Below are positions 35,286 to 45,540 of a DNA stretch of 64,000 bases, one piece after another. The notes below the pieces were generated by a model that did no database searches, had not been told where the DNA came from, and saw nothing but the letters and a program-made list of their open reading frames with translations. Position numbers and translations under genes: made by a program. The DNA comes from Diphasiastrum complanatum (Eukaryota; Streptophyta; Lycopodiopsida; Lycopodiales; Lycopodiaceae), in assembly GCA_029204225.1 (NCBI GenBank), contig CM055112.1, positions 1,431,314 to 1,495,313 of the forward strand, given 5' to 3'. Positions within the stretch are counted from its first letter, which is position 1. The number at the start of each line of letters is the position of its first letter.

Positions 35286-35589
35286 AAACTGATAAGGGAA
35301 CATCTCCTCCTATAATCTCGCCTTCCTCTGTTTGAGGAAGGGCCTCTATGTCTTTTAAGACAAGAGAACTCTCTGCTATAATATCGCCTTCTTCTGTGTT
35401 AGAAAGGAATTTTATTCTTTTTTGATCGTATATAATAAGATCTGCATCATGAGCAATCTGAAAGGTTGTTAAGGCAGGAGCAGCTTGGTTTTGAGGGCCC
35501 TCGATCTCAGGTGCAACACTTACACCGTTCTTTGCATATGTTCTGATCAACTCTTGCCGAAATCTATATACATCGTCAGGAGTATATGA
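35272..35589 (-). pseudogene. Last exon of unknown multi-exon gene
   Basis: 106 codons to a TAA, open throughout. It begins after an AG acceptor at 35,590-35,591 (SYTPDDVYRFRQELIR) and ends SVSNTR. It contains an imperfect internal repeat (NTEEGDIIAESSL and QTEEGEIIGGDVPL). It continues in phase 0 from the exon at 35,699-35,803. No family was recognised. Confidence 0.5.
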
Positions 35590-35698
35590 CTCAAGAGTGA
35601 ATTGTCATCACAAAACATGAGAATCGGCAAATTACAAACAATGATAGTAAAGAAATATGAATCATAATGAAAAGAATTACAAATGAACAGAATATTAC

Positions 35699-35803
35699 CT
35701 TTTCAATATCTACATCCACTTGTAAATTATATCACTCAAAAAATAGCTTTGTATTGTACAGGACAAACCATGCACAACTAAAAGCATCCTTCAGATGTAC
35801 ACA
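35699..35803 (-). pseudogene. Exon of unknown gene with one stop
   Basis: 35 codons bounded by TATGCAG acceptor and AAG-GTAATA donor. It enters and leaves in phase 0, matching both neighbours. One TGA interrupts it (after NTKLFFE). Confidence 0.45.
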
Positions 35804-35917
35804 CTGCATATATTAAACAAAAATTAGTAATATTATGACAAAAAATTTATTTATGCTATGATGATAGATTTAAACTAAAAAAAAAATACATGCAAATCAG
35901 AGATAAATTGAGTATAC

Positions 35918-36104
35918 CTTGAGAGATCTAATGGTTATCTCTCCAATTGAGATTGTCGTTGTCGGTATATCCTGAACGACATCATGAAGTGGAGAATCAA
36001 ATTCTCTATGTGTATTTGCAACTGAGTTTAATTTTACACACAGAAAATTTAATACTCCCTCCTTATTTATCTTTACAGAAATAATGTTCAGGTTCTAGTA
36101 CCGA
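35918..36104 (-). pseudogene. Exon of unknown gene with one stop
   Basis: 187 bases with TTGCAG acceptor and AAG-GTATAC donor. The frame (words INKEGVLNFLCVKLNSVA and TTTISIGEITIRSLK) is open except for a TAG at 36,095-36,097. Entry phase fits a donor (AATAA-GTAAAG) just before 36,161 in the preceding exon. Confidence 0.45.
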
Positions 36105-36161
36105 CTGCAATAACCAAAATACAAATATCGATAAATCCAGACTTATTAAAACAATCTTTAC

Positions 36162-36772
36162 TTATTAAAGCAATGCCGCATGCAACAATCCAGATTAAAG
36201 CAACAAAAACAAAAGAGCAATCCTTAGTTATTCTCATATGAAATCAAATAAAATTTTGCCACTGGACTGCATTCGATAAAATATACAGCCTTCTCAAAAT
36301 CAGCTTCTTTTGTCTTTATCGCTCCGATGAAAAATGGACTAACAACAAAACCTATATTATGGGAATTGAAACTTATATTATCCTGCAATAAGGAGCCTCC
36401 CGTTTTTGCTATTACATTTGAAATTTCTGATGTTTTATCTTTTAGCTCGGCACAAAATTTGGGACCTAATCTAAAGCTTGTACGTGAATCTGGAAGAAAA
36501 AAATCAAAATAATTGCCAAGGATATCAATTTTATTAGCTAGGTAGGCTTCATACTGGTTATAATAATCAAAATAAAAAAAAACTTGGTCAGGATCATATG
36601 GAATTCTGACAAAAAAATTATGTACAGGAAAAGAAAGAGAAGTAGATACAATATTTACAAATTTCTCTGTTATTTTGTTGAGTTCCTCTTGGGTAATCAA
36701 CACTCTTGGTGAAGAAACTTGCTGAGGAGCAGGACGAATAATAGGAGGAGGAAGGGGTGATGATTCTTGCAA
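36162..36772 (-). pseudogene. Main exon of unknown gene, 182 codons open
   Basis: Long open frame 36,224-36,772 in AT-rich DNA. A Pro/Gln/Ser-rich start (SSPLPPPIIRPAPQQ) is followed by a compact, aromatic-rich domain (DPDQVFFYFDYYNQYEAYL, DSRTSFRLGPKF, FVVSPFFIGAIKT, VYFIECSPVAKFYL). A TAA at 36,224 is followed by 62 more bases to a good splice donor in matching phase, so that stop may be secondary. Upstream, a shift and a TAG separate it from the H3-like frame at 36,835-37,323, of which it may be the continuation. I know no family with this sequence. Confidence 0.5.
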
Positions 36773-36834
36773 ACTCAGGACGATTTGGGTCTCTTGGCAA
36801 AGATAACTCTAGGAGAAAGAGAAGTAGCTGGCCT

Positions 36835-37323
36835 TCAAGATCCAGCTTTCTTAGGAACATGCGGCTTCCTTTTTCTCCTAGAGGTAGTTGGCAAGTTGGC
36901 TCTATCCAGAGGCAGGTCTCTAGAGGTGCTGGTGTTATCCACATGCATACCAAAAAAATGGTCCCGAAGTCTTCTGAGAATGACAAAATCTTTTGGCATG
37001 ATAGTGACACGCTTACCATGCACTGTCAAAAAACAGGAATCCTCAAAAGACTGTGACAAAAAATTCTCTACAGCACCCTATAAGGCCTGCATGGCTGTTG
37101 CGACAAAACAAACATTTAGCCCAAGTGACAAAGTGACATTTCTGACAAATTGACTGAAAGGAGCCCTAGGGATAAACAGTTCAGTTGATCTCTAGAGTTT
37201 TCTAATCTCCCTCAACCCGACCTACTTTCTGCCACGTCTATGGCCAATACCAAGGGGAACACGGGCATGGGAAGGCTGTACAATGGTTGTGGCACAGACA
37301 ATGGATTTGATCCTGATTATCAT
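36835..37323 (-). pseudogene. Histone-H3-like ORF with three internal TAG codons
   Basis: From the ATG at 37,323 the frame runs 162 codons to a TGA at 36,835, with TAG at 37,222-37,224, 37,192-37,194 and 37,078-37,080. Between and after them it follows the core of histone H3: GLREIRKL then RSTELFI (H3 ALREIRKYQKSTELLI), AMQAL then GAVENFL (H3 AVMALQEASEAYL), and [20 protein letters not shown] (H3 [20 protein letters not shown]). Two of the TAGs sit exactly where H3 has glutamine. Unlike H3, the basic tail is replaced and a Lys/Arg-rich C-terminal extension of about 35 residues follows. Whether it was a histone variant, a CENH3-like protein or part of a mobile or viral gene is open. Confidence 0.7.
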
Positions 37324-37403
37324 TCTCCAAAAAAACAATTATAGAAAAAATAGTTTGAAAAAAAGAACAAGAAATGAAAACAAAAAAATTTGCGATCAGA
37401 GGC

Positions 37404-37588
37404 CGCTTGAGATCGATACCAGAACTGAATATCGGTTTCGAGCGCAAGATATACACAAAATATTTTCAGAAAGGAGATGCGTGCTCGAAAGCGATATTGG
37501 AATAACAGCGGTATCGGTCTCGAGCGCATTGTGAAAAGGCAGATGATTAAGCGGTGAGAGGGCACACTTGAGAGCGATATTGGGAGCG
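37404..37588. repeat. Palindrome cluster, left group
   Basis: Imperfect palindromes of one consensus (GCGCTYGAAANCGATAYY facing its reverse complement): 37,404-37,446 and 37,479-37,529, plus a half site at about 37,563-37,588. They lie just upstream of the H3-like ORF. Confidence 0.7.
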
Positions 37589-37650
37589 AAAACCGAAAAT
37601 TCTGTGAGAAAAAATGCAAATTATGAGGACTTATGTATAGTAAATTCTCG

Positions 37651-37900
37651 CACGTGTTAGAAAATGGTCGTTGACATGTGTCATCTTCTAATTGGTCCAC
37701 GTGGAATGTCTGTACTGACAATGATGACTAAATTATGAGTCCACGTGTGAAAAAACGGCTGTTGACATGTGTCGTCATCTAACTAGTCCATGTGGAATGT
37801 TCGTAACTGACAATGATGACTGAATTATGAGTCCACGTGAGTTGGAAAACGTGTACGAATCACCTTTTGATTTGTGTCATTCTCACACGTGACAGATGTC
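37651..37900. repeat. 92-bp tandem repeat with CACGTG boxes
   Basis: Two and a half units: 37,651-37,741, 37,742-37,833 and a partial unit from 37,834. Each unit opens with CACGTG and contains TTGACATGTGTC and ACAATGATGACT. Perfect CACGTG boxes lie at 37,651, 37,698, 37,742, 37,834 and 37,886. Confidence 0.85.
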
Positions 37901-38102
37901 AGATCAATCATTGTCTACACAACAGATTTTTTCTGACCAACCATATGTCGACACATATTATTTTGTAACTCCTCTACACATGCAAAATTTTTTTATGAAC
38001 ATGTCATTTTTTACTCGAATTTTCATGCAAATTTTTGATTTCTTGGCCGGATATCGATTTCAAATGTGCCCTTTGCACTGATTACCCTCTGTTAACTTAC
38101 TT

Positions 38103-38283
38103 GCGCTTGGAACCGATACTACCTCATCCAGTATCGCATTCAAGCGCGTCTTACATCTCATTTTATTTTGCTCTTTATTCACACGCTCGGATCCGATACC
38201 GTAATTTTTAATATCTCTTTCAAGTGCACATTGCCTTGAGGTTCTTGTTTGACCTGCAGTTTGCGCCTGAGAATGATATTTGG
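38103..38283. repeat. Palindrome cluster, right group
   Basis: Same consensus as the left group. 38,103-38,148 has arms GCGCTTGGAACCGATACT and AGTATCGCATTCAAGCGC; 38,181-38,229 is a second palindrome; a half site lies at 38,261-38,283. The group ends about 30 bases before the plus-strand ORF. Confidence 0.7.
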
Positions 38284-38311
38284 AATTTTACATCTATAGC
38301 TATTTTTTAAA

Positions 38312-38839
38312 ATGTCTAATTTTGATTCTAGTTTGCTCTCCTTTTTTCATGAATTTGGTATTAGTCATAATTTGGAGTATTTCAAATCTCTTTTTTCTTG
38401 TTTCTTTTATTCTTCCTTCTATTATTGAGGGTCCTGGTGTGGAGGAATTTTTTGAGATTTATCTCAAATTTAAGTCTCTGCTCAATACTCTGTTATTCAG
38501 ATCTTAGAATAAGGACATGATTCATTCTCAGGACCTAGTGGCACTCGACAAGCATAGCTATAAAGCTAAGCTTGATAGAATGTTCACTAAGTTATATAAT
38601 GATTTCAAGTCTGTAGATGAGTGCCCAATCCACAATAAAAAATGTAGATTTGTTGATTTGCATTTGTTTTTTTTCTTTTGTTAAATATTTCTGACGATTC
38701 GGAAGTTGGCCCTTCCACTTCTGAAACTACTTCTTCTAGTGGTACAAAGTCTGAAAAGTCAAAGATTGTAGATATAGATACTTTTTTTATTGATACGAGC
38801 ATTAATTTAGATGATTGTTTAGATTCTGATCATGCTTGA
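38312..38839 (+). pseudogene. Broken acidic Ser-rich ORF divergent from the H3-like gene
   Basis: The ATG at 38,312-38,314 opens MSNFDSSLLSFFHEFG. The frame shifts near 38,400-38,425 into EEFFEIYLKFKSLLNTLLF, meets a TAG at 38,505, and goes on with LDKHSYKAKLDRMFTKLYND to about 38,690. A further shift leads to an acidic, serine-rich end (SDDSEVGPSTSETTSSSG) stopping at 38,837-38,839. It looks like a once-coding gene transcribed away from the palindrome region. No family was recognised. Confidence 0.4.
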
Positions 38840-39416
38840 AATAGGGCATCGTTGATAGGCCCTAGAACACCCCTTACCCTTTCTCCTTCTGATAAATCTT
38901 TGATCACTTTGCCTACTTATAATATAGATAATAATTTTTTTTGACAATATCAGATATATCAGATCTTTTTGATTTCACTGAAGTTGAGACTCTTTGCATT
39001 TTGAGCAAAGAGCTTGATGAAACGGTTTCTTATTGAAGCTCAACAGATTTTCGAAAGATTTTCGAAAGATTCTTGTCATAAAATATCTTGTTTCCTGTTC
39101 AAACCTCAGATGTCCCAAAATTGTCCCAAACAATTCGCAAAATATTCTGTATTCTACTTCAAGATCAGAGACTGTCATATGTCACGAACAATTCACAAAA
39201 CACGAAAATGTCACAAAGAGACAATTGTCGCAAATAAATCGCAAAACACGAAGCTGAGAAGAAGAGACAGACTGTCTTGAAATATTTGCGAACAAAAATA
39301 TTTGACCTTGAAAACAAAGCGTCTACCAAAATATCAACCGTTATAAACGGTCATGTCTACTGTTACAGAATATCAAAGGCCAAAAGACCTATCATGTAGC
39401 AATATAAATACATGTG
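38840..39416 (+). other. LTR-like or promoter-like DNA
   Basis: Repetitive words (TTTTCGAAAGAT twice near 39,050; CACGAACAATTCACAAAACACGAA) lead to TATAAATA at 39,403-39,410 just before repeat D copy 2. This could be a promoter, with a transcription start near 39,430 inside D2. Confidence 0.35.
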
Positions 39417-39748
39417 CACTACTCGTTGTAACCAGCTCATTCAATCAGAGACACAATAGTGAGATAAGACATCAAAAAATGTATACTGATTCAGGTTCAG
39501 AATTATAAAAATTCGTTTTTGATCAATAGTTTCTTATTGTCTTCTTAAGTTGTCTCTTAATTTTACATCGCACGCAAATTGAATCAAAGCAAAAGTTGTT
39601 CTATTAGTACATAGATTATATATAAACCCGATTGAAGACACTAATAATGTCTAACTTATTCGAACTTTAATCGTATTCTCTGTGGAAGAATAATTACTAT
39701 TTTTCTTACATTGCGGTGACTCATCAATCTTCCCATGCATTTTCCTAT

Positions 39749-39967
39749 TCATATTCGGTCAAATTCCAAATCAAGGGAGGGGATTAAAAATTCTCTATAC
39801 AATTGGTCAATGACATAATTCTTTTCCTCATCACTTTGTTTGCGCCAGTCCTTGAAAATGTCTCTGTTAAAGACCACATGCGTGAGTTGCCTCATGCGAG
39901 TGATGACACCACCACCGCGATCATTCTCCACTATGTGCTTCTCCGCATCTATGTCATAGGATGGCAA
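39749..39967 (-). pseudogene. Plant transposase-like fragment, copy 2
   Basis: Second copy of the 72-codon frame at 26,525-26,743 with substitutions such as K to R in VFNRDIFKDWRK. The frame has stayed open in both. Confidence 0.35.
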
Positions 39968-40297
39968 GACATCAGCTGATGGAGAGGTGGCAAAGGGAGT
40001 GTTGAGAGGAGTGGGGGAGTTGACTACAATTGGAATAATTTGGGGAGGAGTTTGAAAGCGATCACGAGAAGAGTGGGAAGGGGTCTGAAGAGGAAAAGGT
40101 TGGGGAGGAGTTTGAGTGGGAGTGTAACCAACAGGGGTTTTTGTGGATGGATGCAGGTGAGCTTTTGTTGGTTGTTAGGCTTGGTCAATATGATATGTTT
40201 GACTGTGATGACTCTATACAAATTTGATTTACTTTAATATTCGTATGTTTGGTATTGTGGTAATAATGTGCAGTTTTGTTTAGATTTGTTAGGTTCA

Positions 40298-40638
40298 AAA
40301 ACACACACACACAACACAACACACATACACATACACACGTGCACACACATCACATGTACGCACAACACATACACATACATATACACATGCACCCACACAC
40401 ACAATAGACACACATACACACAATACACACACACAACACATACACATACGCACATGCACACACATGCAAACACACATACACACATGCATACACATACACG
40501 CGCACAGACACACAACACGCATACATATACACACGTACACATCACACATGCACACACAACACACTCATACACACTCATACATGTACACATGCACACACAA
40601 TGTGCAAACACACATACATATACACGCACACACATAAA
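40298..40638. repeat. Imperfect (CA)n microsatellite
   Basis: Counterpart of 27,075-27,393, with different internal arrangement, as expected for a fast-changing tract. Confidence 0.95.
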
Positions 40639-40736
40639 TCTTTGTTGAGCCTAAACCTGCATCCATCACATACAAACACACATATCTTTCTCTCTCTCAA
40701 ACCCCTCTTCTTTACAATACTATAATCTAGATATGT

Positions 40737-40763
40737 CCGCCTTCGGCGGGCACACTTTGCTAG
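40737..40763 (+). mobile_element. Helitron 3' terminus, copy 2
   Basis: Identical to the copy at 27,508-27,534: CCGCC-TTC-GGCGG hairpin, short spacer, CTAG, then T. Confidence 0.6.
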
Positions 40764-42934
40764 TAATAGCTTAAAAATTAAGGTAATTAACTTGGTTAAG
40801 TCAATCTTGAATTACCTTCAGCTTTTTCATTTCTCTCTATATATAACTTGGAGCACTTTACTGTTGTTTTCATGCACTATTCTCATTTTGAAAATTTAAG
40901 CTTTGACATTTGAATCATAGATTTCATTCTAAGACCAAAGCATATTCCTATACATCATCATTATTTAGGAGAACTAGCTACACAATTTTGTCATAATTCG
41001 AGTAGAATAAAAATTCTAAAGAGTGCACCGTATGCGACTTTGATTATTGAATTATTGAGATTGTGTAGTAGTTTCATGATTTGTTGGAATTTCAAAATAT
41101 AATACAGATTAATTAATGGTTCGTCTTGTGATGCTAATTGTAGGCATATATTGTATTGAAATTGAGATACAAAAGTTCGTAGTCAAAGGATTGTCATTTT
41201 TTATTATTTTTAGTTCATTTCAATGACATAAGACATGATTTGTTTATATCTTTAAATTTTTTTTACAAAATATAGTTCTTTGAAGTAAATTTGGTATTCG
41301 TGATAGTTGTGTTAGATGTCATCGTATTGTAACTAAAAAGAAGTTGCATTTTCAAAACTTGAATAACAAATAACAAAATATAATAGGAGTCTCTCTCTAT
41401 CAAAGACAAAATTGTCATTGCCGATAAGATACATGTAATCAAGTACTTACTAATTATAAAAATTAGATGGATGTACTAGCAATTTGAAAGCTTATAATTA
41501 AGCTGAGATTTTAGAGTTCTCATTAGTTAGTCATATTACTTATATATAGATCAACTATGGAAATTCGTTTTTTATTTCAACAAAGTTATTTTTGGACTTG
41601 AAAATATTATAAAAGAGGGACATGCTTGTAGATTTATGCTAAGCGTTTTTTAATAAGAAGCGTGAATTATATTCTTACATCATAATACTTATGACAAAAA
41701 GGTATAGTTTGTATATAGAGCAACTCCTCAGTACTTGGAAACACCCCTTGAGAAACCATTGCTTTTCATGAATAATAATCAAAATGTATTCCATTCAAGC
41801 TCTGAAGCATATCATCCAAAAGGCAGTTTAACAGTTGTATATTGAGACATTACACATTATTTCCTACAGTCAGCTTAATGGTTCCAGAAACCTACAGAGC
41901 CAGAGTTTATTCACACCTTCTTAATGAAGCCATGTATTACTCCTCTGAGACACGTGGCATTTCCTCTATTTCTCTTGTATAATCGACCACCTGTTGATAA
42001 CATGCAGGCAAATTAGAAACTTTAATTATGCTCTGAAATGTAAAGTTCAAAATTGTGACGTTTAAATCAAAGTCTTGTAGAAAAGCTTATGATTGTTTCT
42101 AGGCCCCAATAATTCAATGCAGCTAGATTATATGCCTTTCCTGCAGCTTCTTCATCATCATAAGCACACATGCCACAATCGTATGCAATTATTGGAACAC
42201 ATTCCGTTCCGGAACTTGACCAAAATGAAAATATAAAAAATACATTGTAAACTCAGCTTCAATATTTCAAATAGTATCAGAAAAAGTTAGCTTTTGTTGT
42301 TGGAGCTGTAGCAAGAGAGACTGCCAAGAATAAAGTGCATAAATCTCAAGGAAAAACTTCATATGTTAAGCATCAAGTCACTAGATTCAATGACAAACGC
42401 CTCAAATGCTAGCAATTGGTCAATGCTCTTCCTCAACAAATATGCATCACAGAATCCAATCTTCAACTGAAAAGCATAGGACCATGCTATAGCTCCAATC
42501 CAAACTCTAAAAGCACTTGCGGCAATTTTTATCTACAAAATCATGTCTACTTCTAATACTACCTATCTCAAAAAAATCCATTACAATTCAAGAATTTGTG
42601 AGTATCTTGACTATGCTCAACTGTTTGCAGAGAGGTGATAATAGTCCAAAAGTAAACAAGAAAATCTCATCCAGGACCTGAAGAAAACTACAAGTGTCAT
42701 AGTCAGGATTGTGAAGAAGCCAAGAAAAGCACAACAGAGATAACATTAGAAATTTTCATCAAAGATACATAGTCCAGAAAATTCCCAATGCAGTCAAAAA
42801 CTATCTGATTGTCAAACCAAAGAAATGTGTGACGACTAAAGACTTCAGACATTGTAGACAAAGAACTGCATATCAGACATGGTCTGTACAAAAAACATCA
42901 TAACACAAACAATGCTCAATTTGCAATCTGACCT

Positions 42935-43240
42935 TTATCGATTGTAATAAGCAGCCATCGTGCCAAGAGCTCCGACAATTTGAGCCCTTTCCGCAAGAGC
43001 TGCTCCCATATGTGCAGCTGCATAAGACGAAATAGAGGATCCTGGGTTTCCGGCAGCTTGTGAGGTTGAACTGGTTCCTGCATCATACAAAGTAGCTGTT
43101 GCAAGTCGCGTATAAGCAGCAACTGCGTAGGGTATGCTGCCAAACCCCCTAAATATCCTCCTAGTGAAGCCAACCCAAGGGAGCTGCTGGCGGGAAGGAG
43201 GCCATGAGCTACCCCTGAGAGAAAATCCGGAGCCATGCTA
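42935..43240 (-). other. Open frame of about 100 codons, unassigned
   Basis: No ATG, but open from 43,240 to a TAA at 42,935. Its Ala-rich end (YAVAAYTRLATATLYDAG, SSYAAAHMGAALAERAQ) looks protein-like, possibly a last exon. A second frame over the same bases (42,916-43,263) is also open, so only one can be real. It stops at the right edge of repeat D copy 2. Confidence 0.3.
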
Positions 43241-43615
43241 TCAGAAGAAAGAGAAGACATCAAAGGGTATAGAGATGCGGCAAGAGAAGGATCTATGGAA
43301 GAAGCGAGTGACCAAACAGAGAAAGATGAAGCAGAAGAAGCGAGTGATCAAACAGAGGAAGACGAATCAAGAGGAGGGAAAGAGCGAAGTGAGCGCAGAA
43401 TTTTTTTGGTTCATTTCATTGCTGCCATTAAGCCATTCATAGGATTGGAAGGGTTGTTGGAACTTGGCCCTGCATTGACATTGGCATCCATTTTTTTTTG
43501 TTTTTGGTCAAGTTTGAGCCTCCCATTGAAAAGTAAAAAGCCAATTAGAGTTTTCAAATGCAAGGAAAATTACAATGAACGAGTTGGAGCAGATAATGAT
43601 GGCAGCGGGAGATAG
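43235..43615 (+). CDS. Hypothetical ORF with acidic tandem repeat
   Basis: 126 codons. The N-terminal half is strongly charged and contains a doubled motif (EEASDQTEKDEA / EEASDQTEEDES) from a 36-base tandem duplication. A hydrophobic stretch follows (LLELGPALTLASIFFCFW) near residues 80-97. It might be a single-pass membrane protein, but could be chance in repeat DNA. Confidence 0.2.
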   Translation: MLSEEREDIKGYRDAAREGSMEEASDQTEKDEAEEASDQTEEDESRGGKERSERRIFLVHFIAAIKPFIGLEGLLELGPALTLASIFFCFWSSLSLPLKSKKPIRVFKCKENYNERVGADNDGSGR

Positions 43616-44725
43616 CAACCCATGTGCATCACCAGGAATGCCTTCACACACCAGTGATGGTGTGGTTGAGTGCGACATCAGGGTACTCTCAGCCTCCCTC
43701 CTATGCTCTTGATTGATCCTACCTCAAATACATCTCTTGTGAGCTACCTTCACGGATCGTCTGTTGCTTCTGACCATAATTCTATGTCATCAATTGTTAA
43801 TTTTGCTCATGTGGCAACTTCCTCATGCGAGCCAGCTACACTTGTTGCACACATCTCTTCTTCCACAAACTCTACTTGCTTGCTTCCATCACAAATTGTT
43901 GACCATACTGGCCGTTCTCGTGTTTTCACCTCTTTTTTCACACCTAGCAAGCTTTCATCCATTGCTTCATGTTCCTTGCTCTCGGACACCTATGGGTCCT
44001 ACTGTTCATGTGCTCAATGATCCTTCCACAAATTCACCTATAGAGATTTATTATGACTTCTCCTTCCTCTAAATGATAAGGTTTAATGAGCTCACAATGT
44101 CATCGGCGGATGAACCACCACCTAAACTGCAATCTAAAAACCTCATCTACGGGGTGTTGGGCTGCCCACACACTCGACCTTCACATGTGAAATTCAAGAA
44201 ACTTTGTTGAGTTGGGAAACTTGAGCCACCTTACCTTGGGTTTTCTCCCTTTGACATTCAGGCTACCAAGGCCCGAGTGTGAGCATCTACATGTCGGGCG
44301 TTGTCTTTGATGGAATTCCATACCTTGCTAGGTTGTACAGTGAAAAGACATGCTTAACAATGCATGAGGTCCTTGACATCATGGACAATCAGATTGCGGA
44401 TCTGCGCACAAAAAGGGTCGAGACAAGGAAGGTTGGATTCTAGCAAATCTTAATTCTAAACCCAACTCTAAATCCTAAGGAATGTCTTTCTAAAGTTCCT
44501 GTCCCATGGACGGATAGTTACATACTCTCATGGACAGATAGTTACAACCATCATATCCCATGTGACCCGATTGTTTTGGGTATAGAAGAGAGGGTGAATG
44601 ATGGGAAATGCTCAAGACAACAATCATACACTTACAACTGAGCCTTGGGTGACGGATGGATTCACCAGCTTGTGAAATCACAAAGCTATGCAGTGGACAA
44701 AAATAATCTTCATTTTCTTGTTTTG
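43616..44725. other. No assignable gene
   Basis: A Ser/Thr-rich frame (43,670-44,020, plus) and a short frame near 44,281-44,443 (YMSGVVFDGIPYLARLYSE) are open but match nothing I know. Possibly retroelement-derived. Confidence 0.35.
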
Positions 44726-44790
44726 TGTATGTGTATGTGTATGCACATGCGCGTGCACGTGTGTGTTTGTGTGGTGGGGGGGGGGGGGGG
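44726..44790. repeat. (TG)n tract followed by G run
   Basis: A TGTGTATG-rich stretch, then a run of about 14 or more G residues. Confidence 0.9.
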
Positions 44791-44890
44791 TAGCTAGGGG
44801 AATAGATATAAATTTTATTAGTGACTTTTGTGACATGACTTTGTCATGTGTTCGTTTATTGCTCCAATGTGAAATAGTCTATTGTTGATG

Positions 44891-44892
<2 letters not shown>

Positions 44893-44948
<56 letters not shown>
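44893..44948. repeat. (CT)n microsatellite
   Basis: Uninterrupted CT tract of about 56 bases. Confidence 0.95.
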
Positions 44949-44950
<2 letters not shown>

Positions 44951-45540
44951 GCATATGGTCCCTGGAGTTGGGACGAAGTACACACAAATCTTGTTTGTGG
45001 ATTGTATGAGAACTTTTTAATGTGTGTGCTTGTTGCTTGGGTGTGTTTGTTTCTTGGGTGTGTATACCAAATAACCCCTCTATTCATTCCGTGTCGAAAC
45101 AATCCCCCATCAAACCCACAAAATCAAACTAGAATAGATGCAGCTTATTCTAGATTTATTGGAATGCTTTGCAATTCTTTCATTGGAATAATTTACAATT
45201 GTGGTTCTCTTACAAGTTTTAAGGTCTGTGTGACATGACAGTGGCTAGCCTATAAGAGGTGTCTGAATGTTAGATGGACCGACCTACCTCAAGACCAGAA
45301 CTGCCTCGAAAGCATGTGGAGGAGAGTGAGTAAATATACATATTTGCATTGCTCTCTCATAAGAGGCTGCTTGTAAATGAGGAATTTTCCTTAAATGTGG
45401 GCACCTATGAATGTGGGATGACTCCAAAACAACGCTACTTTGAGCAAGAGTTCTTCCCAAAACCAGAAGTGCCTAAAGAAGGGGGGCGTACATTTATCTG
45501 TTGGACCTATATTCTTAAGAACTTTCGGTGTCTTGCATTT
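44949..45540. other. No assignable gene
   Basis: Frames such as 45,349-45,552 (YFEQEFFPKPEVPKEGG) are short and unrecognised. Confidence 0.35.

Larger units (their letters stand above)
39417..42932. repeat. Direct repeat D, copy 2
   Basis: Same order and contents as 26,175-29,826. Flanks are unrelated to those of copy 1 on both sides, so D moved or was duplicated as a unit. Confidence 0.9.

Noticed and set aside
36835-37323. Alternative genetic code (TAG read as Gln) for the H3-like frame
   Set aside because: Neighbouring elements use standard stops, and other stops (TGA, TAA) and frameshifts occur, so decay is simpler.
35272-38839. A specific known plant virus family as source of the 35-39 kb module
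   Set aside because: No polymerase, capsid or other hallmark is visible, so no virus name can be supported.
26175-42932. Repeat D copies as the two LTRs of one giant retrotransposon
   Set aside because: No TG...CA ends, no primer site at the inner edge, and the interior holds unrelated elements in both orientations.
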